Shown piece by piece: positions 57,370 through 64,000 of a stretch of DNA of 64,000 bases; positions within the stretch are counted from its first letter, which is position 1, and every line of letters starts with the position of its first letter. Location of the stretch: positions 124,001 through 188,000 of the forward strand of contig NZ_PJMB01000002.1 of NCBI RefSeq assembly GCF_002892835.1. The letters are read 5' to 3'. Source of the stretch: Arthrobacter sp. AFG7.2 (GTDB lineage Bacteria > Actinomycetota > Actinomycetes > Actinomycetales > Micrococcaceae). A program made the position numbers and the translations under genes. The notes under the pieces were generated by a model that saw only the letters and a list, made by a program, of their open reading frames with translations, was not told the origin of the DNA and searched no databases.

Positions 57370-58155
57370 ATGAGTGATGTTCTGGAATTGGCTTCCGTCA
57401 GCGTTGTCCGAGGTAAAAAGACCCTGCTGGACAAGGTTGACTGGGAGGTCAATGAAGGCGAACGCTGGGTGATCCTGGGCCCGAACGGCGCCGGCAAGAC
57501 CACGCTCCTGCAGATCGCGGCCGCGCGGCTGCATCCCAGCAGCGGCAAAGCCGGCATCCTCGACGAAACCCTGGGCCGTACCGATGTCTTCGAGCTGCGT
57601 CCACGTATCGGCTTATCCTCCGCCGCGCTGGCCACGCAGATTCCCGAACAGGAGAACGTCCTCAACGTGGTGGTCACCGCTGCATACGGCGTTACCGGCC
57701 GCTGGCGTGAGGGATACGAGCGCGACGACGAGCGGCGGGCTTTCCGCCTGCTCAACGACTGGGGGATGGGTCCGCTCCTGAACAGGACGTTCGCCACCCT
57801 GTCTGAAGGCGAGCGCAAGCGCGTCCAGATCGCCCGCGCCCTCATGACCGATCCTGAACTGCTGCTGCTTGACGAGCCCGCAGCCGGCCTGGACCTGGGC
57901 GGCCGCGAGGAACTCGTCCACAAGCTCGGAGAACTGGCCCAGGATGAAGCCGCCCCGGCCATGGTCCTGGTGACCCACCACCTCGAGGAAGTACCCCCGG
58001 GCTTCACCCACGCCATGCTGCTGCGCGATGGCGGAGTGGTCGCCGCAGGGCCCATCACGGATGTCTTGACCGCTGACAACCTCAGCAAGACTTTCGGGCT
58101 GGACCTGGACGTGAGCGTCAACGCCGGCCGGTACACCGCCGTCGCCCGCCGCTAG
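57370..58155 (+). CDS. ABC transporter ATP-binding protein
   Basis: ATG 57370 (MSDVLELASVSVVRGKKTLL) gives 261 residues; no clear ribosome-binding site is seen, so a leaderless mRNA is possible. Motifs are GPNGAGKTTLLQIAAARLHP, LSEGERKRVQIARALMTDPE (signature LSEGE), LLLDEPAAGLDLGGREELVH and THHLEEVPPGFTHAMLLRDG. No permease gene is adjacent; the next gene is a TauE/SafE permease 18 bp on. It resembles YlmA/ModF-like stand-alone ATPases. Confidence 0.9.
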   Translation: MSDVLELASVSVVRGKKTLLDKVDWEVNEGERWVILGPNGAGKTTLLQIAAARLHPSSGKAGILDETLGRTDVFELRPRIGLSSAALATQIPEQENVLNVVVTAAYGVTGRWREGYERDDERRAFRLLNDWGMGPLLNRTFATLSEGERKRVQIARALMTDPELLLLDEPAAGLDLGGREELVHKLGELAQDEAAPAMVLVTHHLEEVPPGFTHAMLLRDGGVVAAGPITDVLTADNLSKTFGLDLDVSVNAGRYTAVARR

Positions 58156-58172
58156 GGCGGCAGCGCAGCACC

Positions 58173-58958
58173 TTGGATCTTCTCAGCAGCATCTTTGTGT
58201 CCATCGCCGGCCTCTGGGCCGGCACCATCAACGCCGTGGTGGGCTCCGGCACCCTTGTGACGTTCCCCGTGCTCATCGCCCTGGGGGTCGCCCCGGTGGT
58301 GGCGTCCATGAGCAATGCCATGGGACTTGTCTTCGGCACGGCTGCCGGAGCGTTCGGTTACCGTCGTGAGCTGAAGGGGCGCGGACGGCAGCTGATGCGC
58401 CTCCTGCCGGCATCACTCCTGGGCGGCATCTCCGGCGCGTGGCTGCTCCTGCACCTGCCTGAAGAGGTCTTCCACTACGTCGCTCCCGTCCTGATTGTCC
58501 TTGCCCTCCTGATGGTGGTGTTCCAGCCCCGGCTCCAAACGTGGGTCCGTTCCCGTGAAGAGAACCCGGAGCACGCCGTGCGGGACAAACAGCACGGCGT
58601 CCTCCTGGTGGTCCTGGTGTACCTGGCCGGCGTGTACGGCGGCTACTTCGTGGCTGCGCAGGGGATTCTCCTGGTGGGCATCCTGGGCGTCTTCCTCACC
58701 GGCACCATCCAGAACGCCAACGCCATGAAGAACATCCTGGTGCTGGGCGTGAACCTGGTGGCCGCCGTATCCTACGTGCTCTTCGCGTTCGACCGGATCA
58801 ACTGGCTTGTGGTGCTCCTGATCGCCGTCACGTCGAGCATCGGCGGACTTATCGGGGCAAAGGTGGGCCGCCGGCTCCCACCCACGGTGCTGCGCGGGGT
58901 GATCCTGGTCCTGGGTGTGGTGGCACTGGGATTCATGATCGCGAATCTGCTGAAATAA
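58173..58958 (+). CDS. TauE/SafE (TSUP) family sulfite/anion permease
   Basis: The TTG at 58173 is the only start that keeps the first helix (LDLLSSIFVSIAGLWAGTIN). The 261-residue protein has about eight membrane helices with the family pattern: AGTINAVVGSGTLVTFPVLI and a repeated GTIQNANAMKNILVLGVNL, then GGLIGAKVGRRLPPTVLRGV. TSUP proteins export sulfite, sulfoacetate or related anions. It follows the ABC ATPase by 18 bp. Confidence 0.9.
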   Translation: MDLLSSIFVSIAGLWAGTINAVVGSGTLVTFPVLIALGVAPVVASMSNAMGLVFGTAAGAFGYRRELKGRGRQLMRLLPASLLGGISGAWLLLHLPEEVFHYVAPVLIVLALLMVVFQPRLQTWVRSREENPEHAVRDKQHGVLLVVLVYLAGVYGGYFVAAQGILLVGILGVFLTGTIQNANAMKNILVLGVNLVAAVSYVLFAFDRINWLVVLLIAVTSSIGGLIGAKVGRRLPPTVLRGVILVLGVVALGFMIANLLK

Positions 58959-58965
58959 TCACCCG

Positions 58966-59775
58966 GTGACAATCCACTACCTTGAATCCGCCGCGGACCC
59001 CCGGGTTTCCGACTACACCCAGCTCACTGACGTGCACCTGCGCAAGCTGCGTGAACCGGCAGAGGGCATGTACATCGCCGAATCCTCCCGGGTGCTGCGG
59101 CGGGCCCTGGCGGCAGGGCACCAGCCACGGTCCTTCTTCCTTGCCGAAAAATGGCTCGAGGACCTCCAGGACATCCTCGGCGCCTACCCGCAGGTCCCCG
59201 CCTTCATCGGCAGCGCGGCCCTGCTGGAGGAGATCACCGGCTTCCACCTCCACCGCGGCGCCATGGCGGCCATGCAGCGCCCGGCTCCGGTCCCGCTGCC
59301 GGAACTGCTGGCCGGAGCACGCAGGGTGGCCGTGCTGGAGGACATCGTGGACCACACCAACGTCGGTGCCATCTTCCGTTCCGCCGCCGCGCTGGATATC
59401 GACGCTGTCCTCGTTTCGCCCCGCTGCGGCGATCCGCTCTACCGGCGGAGCGTCCGGGTGAGCATGGGCACCGTCTTCCAGGTGCCCTGGGCCCGCCTGG
59501 GCAGCTGGCCGGAGGATCTCCACCAGCTCAAGGAGCACGGTTTCACCGTCGCCGCGCTGGAGCTCACCGACGATGCGCAGGACGTGGATGCCGTCGCGGC
59601 CCGGAACCCGGACAAGCTTGCCCTGGTGCTCGGTACCGAGGGTGCGGGCATGAGCGCGGAGACCCTTGCCGCCGTCGATCTTGCCGTGAAAATCCCCATG
59701 CGCAGGGGTGTGGACTCGCTGAACGTCGCCGCCGCATCAGCCGTTGCGTTCTGGGAGCTGCGCCCCCGGAAGTAG
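58966..59775 (+). CDS. SpoU/TrmH family RNA 2'-O-methyltransferase
   Basis: The GTG at 58966 gives 269 residues. The N-terminal SpoU_sub_bind-like part (VHLRKLREPAEGMYIAESSR) precedes the SPOUT domain: motif 1 VAVLEDIVDHTNVGAIFRSA, motif 2 LALVLGTEGAGMSAETLAAV, motif 3 KIPMRRGVDSLNVAAASAVA. All three S-adenosylmethionine-knot motifs are intact. It methylates a ribose of rRNA or tRNA; the exact nucleotide is unknown. It starts 8 bp after the permease. Confidence 0.93.
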   Translation: MTIHYLESAADPRVSDYTQLTDVHLRKLREPAEGMYIAESSRVLRRALAAGHQPRSFFLAEKWLEDLQDILGAYPQVPAFIGSAALLEEITGFHLHRGAMAAMQRPAPVPLPELLAGARRVAVLEDIVDHTNVGAIFRSAAALDIDAVLVSPRCGDPLYRRSVRVSMGTVFQVPWARLGSWPEDLHQLKEHGFTVAALELTDDAQDVDAVAARNPDKLALVLGTEGAGMSAETLAAVDLAVKIPMRRGVDSLNVAAASAVAFWELRPRK

Positions 59776-59916
59776 TCCGCGCAGGTGGTTCGCGGGCACC
59801 CTGGTTCTCCGCTATTATTGATAGCTGGCTGTAGTGCGCCCTTCGGCGCAGGCAACGGCCATCCCATTCATACCTGGCAGCTGGCAAAATCCAGTTGTGC
59901 GAACAAAGGCCCAATT

Positions 59917-60174
59917 ATGAAGTCTAATTCCCACCCGAAGTACGAAGCTGTTGTCTTCAACGACCTCGCTTCCGGCACGAAGTTCCTGACCAAGTCCACC
60001 GTTTCTTCCTCGAAGACCATCGAGTGGGAAGACGGCAACACCTACCCGGTCATCGACGTCGAAATCTCCTCCGAGTCCCACCCGTTCTACACGGGCAAGC
60101 AGCGCATCATGGACTCCGCAGGCCGCGTCGAACGCTTCAACGCCCGCTTCAAGGGCTTCGGCGGCAAGAAGTAA
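59917..60174 (+). CDS. rpmE2: 50S ribosomal protein L31 type B
   Basis: The 85-residue protein, [20 protein letters not shown], then [40 protein letters not shown] and [16 protein letters not shown], is a type B L31. It lacks the CxxC zinc pair of type A, so it needs no zinc. Such paralogues usually replace the zinc form under zinc starvation via Zur; no clear Zur box is seen before it. A strong terminator follows. Confidence 0.95.
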   Translation: MKSNSHPKYEAVVFNDLASGTKFLTKSTVSSSKTIEWEDGNTYPVIDVEISSESHPFYTGKQRIMDSAGRVERFNARFKGFGGKK

Positions 60175-60196
60175 CCAGCTTCCGCAACGTTCTTTG

Positions 60197-60231
60197 GGAA
60201 AGCCCGCACCGGTTCACGGTGCGGGCTTTCC
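60197..60231 (+). terminator. Terminator after rpmE2
   Basis: GGAAAGCCCGCACC (60197-60210) pairs perfectly with GGTGCGGGCTTTCC (60218-60231), loop of 7, 23 bp after the stop. Confidence 0.85.
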
Positions 60232-60285
60232 GCGTTCCGGAACCCTGTTATTGGCCCAGCGCCATTTTGGGGCAGGATGGAAGGC

Positions 60286-61377
60286 ATGACCGCCACGCCT
60301 GCTTCAGCGAACCCTTCTGCCTCCCGCCGCCACGGCGAGTACAAAGTCCCCGGCGGCAAACTCGTGGTGGTGGACCTGGACGTCAATGACGGCAGGCTGG
60401 CCAACGTCAGCGTCAGCGGAGACTTCTTCCTGGAACCCGATGAGGCACTCCTCCACATCAACCGCGGCCTGACGGGACTGCCGGACACCACGACGGCGTC
60501 CGAGCTCGCCGCCGTCGTCTCAGCATCGCTGCCGGCCGGCGCAGCCCTGTTCGGCTTCTCCGCGGAAGCCGTAGCCATTGCGGTCCGGCGCGCCCTGGCC
60601 AAGGCCACATCCTGGGCAGACCACCACTGGGATGTCATTGCCCCCACCGTCCTGCCCACCGAAATCAACGTGGCGCTGGACGAGGTCCTCACCGAGGAAG
60701 TAGGCGCCGGCCGCCGCAACCCCACCCTCCGCTTCTGGGACTGGGAAGAGCCGTCAACGGTCATCGGCAGCTTCCAGTCCTACCGCAACGAGGTGGACCC
60801 CGACGGCGTGGCGAAGCACGGCATCAAGGTTGTGCGGCGCATCAGCGGCGGGGGAGCCATGTTCATGGAGGCGGGCAACTGCATCACCTACTCGCTGTAC
60901 CTGCCACAGACCCTCGTGGACGGGCTCAGCTTTGCCGACTCCTACCCCTTCCTCGACGCCTGGGTCATGGCCGCGCTGGAAAAGCTCGGCATCAACGCCT
61001 TCTATGTGCCGCTGAACGACATCGCCACGGACCAGGGAAAGATCGGCGGTGCAGCGCAGAAGCGGCTGGCGCACGGCGGCATGCTCCACCACGTCACCAT
61101 GAGCTACGACATCGACGCCGACAAAATGGTGGAAGTACTGCGGATCGGCAAGGAAAAACTTTCGGACAAAGGGACCCGCAGCGCCAAGAAGCGGGTGGAC
61201 CCGCTCCGGCGGCAGACCGGACTGTCCCGCACGGCCATCATCAGCGCCATGATGGAGGTTTTCACCGACCGGTACGGGGCTACTCCGTCAGAGCTGACCG
61301 AGGCCGAGCTGGGCACGGCCGCTGACCGCGTCCGCAGCAAGTTCGGCACCGCGGAGTGGCTGCACCGGGTTCCCTGA
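60286..61377 (+). CDS. Lipoate-protein ligase A family protein
   Basis: ATG 60286 is taken over one 9 bp earlier because of its better spaced AGGA. The 363-residue protein has an N-terminal part of about 85 residues (SASRRHGEYKVPGGKLVVVD with LDVNDGRLANVSVSGDFFLE) like the LplA accessory domain. A ligase domain follows: LRFWDWEEPSTVIGSFQSYR, VRRISGGGAMFMEAGNCITY and ATDQGKIGGAAQKRLAHGGM. It loads lipoate or octanoate onto carrier proteins. The HGG-type loop with Lys in DQGKIGGAAQ is intact. It ends 1 bp from pepN (convergent). Confidence 0.9.
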   Translation: MTATPASANPSASRRHGEYKVPGGKLVVVDLDVNDGRLANVSVSGDFFLEPDEALLHINRGLTGLPDTTTASELAAVVSASLPAGAALFGFSAEAVAIAVRRALAKATSWADHHWDVIAPTVLPTEINVALDEVLTEEVGAGRRNPTLRFWDWEEPSTVIGSFQSYRNEVDPDGVAKHGIKVVRRISGGGAMFMEAGNCITYSLYLPQTLVDGLSFADSYPFLDAWVMAALEKLGINAFYVPLNDIATDQGKIGGAAQKRLAHGGMLHHVTMSYDIDADKMVEVLRIGKEKLSDKGTRSAKKRVDPLRRQTGLSRTAIISAMMEVFTDRYGATPSELTEAELGTAADRVRSKFGTAEWLHRVP

Positions 61378-61378
61378 C

Positions 61379-64000
61379 CTACTGCAGGGCCGGCGAGGCT
61401 TTGACGACGGCGGCCTGCGCCGTGAGTGCCCGCTGCAGGTGGCTGCGCTGCTCCACGATGATGCGGCGCAGGGCCCTGGGAGCATTGGCATTGGCGGCCA
61501 GCCAGTCCTCGGTGCGCAGGATGACGGGATGCTGTGCCGGCTCCGACCCTGCGGCCAGGTCCTGGGCTGCGGGGTAGAGGCCCCGGACAATGCGGCTGGC
61601 GATCTCGATGCTGCGGCTCTCCCACACGTCCCGCAGGCACGCAAAGTACGGCTCAACGTAAGGGTCCAGCAGGGCGGCCGGCGCTGTGGTGAAGCCGCTG
61701 ATGGTGGCGGTCAGCAGCTGGTTGGAGAGCTCGCTGCCATGAACCGCAGCCTGCCAGGCCGCTGTCTTCACGTCTTTGTCCAGGCGGGCGGCGAGCGCCG
61801 TGGCGTGGCCGGCCCGTCCTGAGGCCGTGGTGTCCCGGCCGAGCTCGGCCTCCAGCTCCGCCGTCGTCGCCCGGCCCTGCGCTGCCAGGGCGTGCCAGAA
61901 GTGCCAGCGCAGTTCGGCGTCGACCGCCAGACCCGGCACAGTTGCCGTGCCGTCAAGGAGGCCGCGGAGGCGGGGCAGCATGGCGTCGTCGTGCCGGCTG
62001 AGGGTGCCCACTGTCCGGGCCCAGGCCAGCTGCTGGTCCGAGCCCGGCGCGGCCCGGTCCATTTCGGCAGCTGCGGTGGCCAGGAAGGAGGACCGGGCGG
62101 CGTCCCGGGCTGTTGCCGGGGTGTAGCGTTCGACGGCGGTGCTTGCGTTTTCCAGGATGTTCAGCAGCACGCCGATGCCTGTCTCCGCCGGACCGAACGC
62201 GGCAACGGCGTCAACGTAGTGTGCGGCAGGGCTTTCGCCGTCGCGGGCCGAGTTCCACAGGGCCGTCCAGCACAGGGCGCGTGCCATCGGGTCCACGATC
62301 CGGTCCAGTGATGAGCGGACCGTCTCTTCGGATGCCGGGTCCAGGCGGACCTTGGCGTACGTGAGGTCGTCGTCATTTACCAGCAGGAGCGCCGGCCGCG
62401 GCCGTCCGGTGAGTTCCGGAAGCTCAGTCCGTGCACCCTTCACGTCAGTTTCGAGGCTCCCGGACCGCACCAGCGCGCCTCCGGCGTCGAAATCGTAGCA
62501 ACCCACGCGCAGGCGGTGCGGGCGCAGTTCCTCACGTCCCGTGACCGGGTCCGTGGCGTCCTGGACGATCGACACGGCGCCCAGGACGCCGTCGTCGTCA
62601 GTCCCCGGAACGATCTCCAGGGAAAGCGTGGAGATGCCGGAGGTCTGCAGCCACTGCTGCGCCCAGCCGTCCAGGTCCCGGCCTGAAGAAGCACTCAGGG
62701 CCGCCAGCAGGTCGCCAAGGGACGTGTTGCCGTAGGCGTGCTTGCGGAAGTAGGCCCGGGCACCGGTGATAAACGCCTCGAACCCCACATAGGCGACCAG
62801 CTGCTTCAGGACGGAGGCGCCCTTGGCGTAGGTGATGCCGTCAAAATTCTGCTTGGCGGCCTCGAGGTCCGGGATGTCCGCCACGATGGGATGCGTGGTG
62901 GGCAGCTGGTCCTGGACGTAGGCCCAGGCCTTGCGCTTGTTGGCGAAGTTCACCCACGCCGTGTCCCAGCCGGTTGCCTCGTCCACACCCAGGCTGCCCA
63001 TGTAGTCCGCGAAGGATTCCTTGAGCCACAGGTCATCCCACCACTGCATGGTCACCAGGTCGCCGAACCACATGTGCGCCATTTCGTGCATCAGGGTATT
63101 GGCGCGTCCTTGGTACTGGGCATCGGTGGCGCGGGAGGTGAACACGTAACTCTCGGTGAACGTCACCAGGCCGGGGTTCTCCATGGCCCCGAGGTTGTAC
63201 TCCGGCACGAATGCCTGGTCGTACTTGCCCCAGGGGTAGGGGTAGTCGAAGAGCCTGTTGAAGAAGTCCAGTCCGTTCTTCGTCAGCGTGAACAGCTCGC
63301 CGGTGTCAAAGGATTCAGCCATGGAAGCCCGGCAATAGAGGGCCAGCGGCACGTCCAGGGCGGTGCCGTCGTCGAGCGTTGCCTGCCAGCGGTCCTCCGC
63401 CTTGAAGTACGGCCCGGCCAGCACGGTGGTGATGTAGGTGGACATGGGCTCGGTGGTGGCGAAGTCCCAACGTGCTGCGGTGTCGTCGCCGGGAAGGGGC
63501 GTGCGCCTGACTTCGGCGCCGTTGGAGGCAACCTGCCAGCCGGCGGGAGCCGTCACATGGAAGGTGTAGGCGGCCTTCAGGTCGGGCTGTTCAAAGTTGG
63601 CGAACACCCTGCGGGCGTCGGCGGGCTCGTACTGGGTGTAGAGGTAGCACTGGCCGTCCGCAGGATCGAAAAACCGGTGCATGCCCTCGCCGGAGCGGCT
63701 GTAGAGGGCCGTTCCGGTGACGGTCACCTGGTTCTCGGCCTGCAGGTTGTCCAGCCTGATTCTGGCGCCGTCCGCCACATCCTCCACGCGGAGTTCCTCA
63801 CCGTTGAGGGACACGCTGTGGACGGTGCCGATGAAGTCCAGGAACGTCGGGGTACCCGGCTCGGAGGCGGTGAAGCTGATGGTGGTGCTGGTTGGATAGC
63901 CGGCCACCTCCGGATCCGGCCCCTGCCGCACGTCCAGGGATACGTCATAACTGGTGGTGCTGATCAGGGCTGAACGTTGGGCGGCTTCATCGCGCTGCAG
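61379..64000 (-). CDS. pepN: Aminopeptidase N (M1 family), 5' end just beyond the window
   Basis: The frame is open to base 64000 with 873 visible residues beginning LQRDEAAQRSALISTTSYDV, so only one or two residues (probably MN) lie outside. M1 motifs are intact: YNLGAMENPGL (exopeptidase GAMEN) and TLMHEMAHMWFGDLVTMQWW with the zinc HExxH, then WLKESFADYMG with the third ligand Glu. The C-terminal ERAP1-like helical domain runs to the end. It cleaves N-terminal amino acids from peptides in the cytosol. Confidence 0.95.
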   Translation of the reverse strand: MQRDEAAQRSALISTTSYDVSLDVRQGPDPEVAGYPTSTTISFTASEPGTPTFLDFIGTVHSVSLNGEELRVEDVADGARIRLDNLQAENQVTVTGTALYSRSGEGMHRFFDPADGQCYLYTQYEPADARRVFANFEQPDLKAAYTFHVTAPAGWQVASNGAEVRRTPLPGDDTAARWDFATTEPMSTYITTVLAGPYFKAEDRWQATLDDGTALDVPLALYCRASMAESFDTGELFTLTKNGLDFFNRLFDYPYPWGKYDQAFVPEYNLGAMENPGLVTFTESYVFTSRATDAQYQGRANTLMHEMAHMWFGDLVTMQWWDDLWLKESFADYMGSLGVDEATGWDTAWVNFANKRKAWAYVQDQLPTTHPIVADIPDLEAAKQNFDGITYAKGASVLKQLVAYVGFEAFITGARAYFRKHAYGNTSLGDLLAALSASSGRDLDGWAQQWLQTSGISTLSLEIVPGTDDDGVLGAVSIVQDATDPVTGREELRPHRLRVGCYDFDAGGALVRSGSLETDVKGARTELPELTGRPRPALLLVNDDDLTYAKVRLDPASEETVRSSLDRIVDPMARALCWTALWNSARDGESPAAHYVDAVAAFGPAETGIGVLLNILENASTAVERYTPATARDAARSSFLATAAAEMDRAAPGSDQQLAWARTVGTLSRHDDAMLPRLRGLLDGTATVPGLAVDAELRWHFWHALAAQGRATTAELEAELGRDTTASGRAGHATALAARLDKDVKTAAWQAAVHGSELSNQLLTATISGFTTAPAALLDPYVEPYFACLRDVWESRSIEIASRIVRGLYPAAQDLAAGSEPAQHPVILRTEDWLAANANAPRALRRIIVEQRSHLQRALTAQAAVVKASPALQ

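Overview
The window is high-GC DNA whose gene content, short intergenic gaps and many ATGA/GTGA start-stop overlaps fit an actinobacterium of the Micrococcaceae (Arthrobacter, Pseudarthrobacter or a close relative). That placement rests on gene families and base composition seen by eye, not on a phylogeny. No rRNA, tRNA or CRISPR array was recognised.

Region 1 (1-19.8 kb) is mostly ordinary chromosome. It holds a SnoaL-like/TetR divergent pair, a MarR-acyl-CoA synthetase-DUF2177 operon divergent from a DUF1295 membrane protein, a SOUL protein, a CNNM/CorC-type protein, a two-gene ABC exporter, a LuxR regulator, and two neighbouring secreted or membrane-bound proteins that end in excalibur calcium-binding domains (13.5-15.5 kb). 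One of those two carries an HNH (GmrSD/DUF1524-type) nuclease domain and has a repeat-rich leader. Next come VOC, DinB, DUF1801 and GerW-like genes, then a CmtR-like/CDF/DsbA-like operon for metal efflux.

Region 2 (20.0-26.6 kb) is a carbohydrate locus. A Gfo/Idh/MocA oxidoreductase, a DUF6807 (PmoA-like) protein, a cupin and a LacI repressor run leftward, and a GH3 glycosidase runs rightward. The shared promoter carries a cluster of GAAACTTTC-type half-sites.

Region 3 (26.6-49 kb) is an accessory island. It has tandemly duplicated lipoprotein genes (about 1.14 kb period), a long secreted coiled-coil protein, a helicase-associated-domain protein without a helicase, a decayed serine recombinase, scattered small lipoproteins and membrane proteins, a complete IS3-type insertion sequence, an ECF sigma/membrane-partner pair, a DUF4166/SRPBCC pair, a PadR operon, a small AAA ATPase and several unrecognised genes. 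The most striking signal is a family of four 26-bp sites (12-bp arms, 2-bp core) that look like the hix/gix crossover sites of DNA invertases. They lie at the edges of the lipoprotein duplication and of the 34.1-36.7 kb segment, and two of them begin a shared repeat of about 150-190 bp. With the recombinase remnant, they suggest that blocks of the island were assembled or shuffled by serine-recombinase action.

Region 4 (49-64 kb) returns to housekeeping genes: an LmeA-like lipid-binding protein, alpha/beta hydrolase, ABC-F ATPase, SURF1 with two small partners, FabG-like reductase plus a second SDR, SerB, ABC ATPase, TauE/SafE permease, SpoU methyltransferase, type B L31 (RpmE2), a lipoate-protein-ligase-like protein, and aminopeptidase N running off the right edge.
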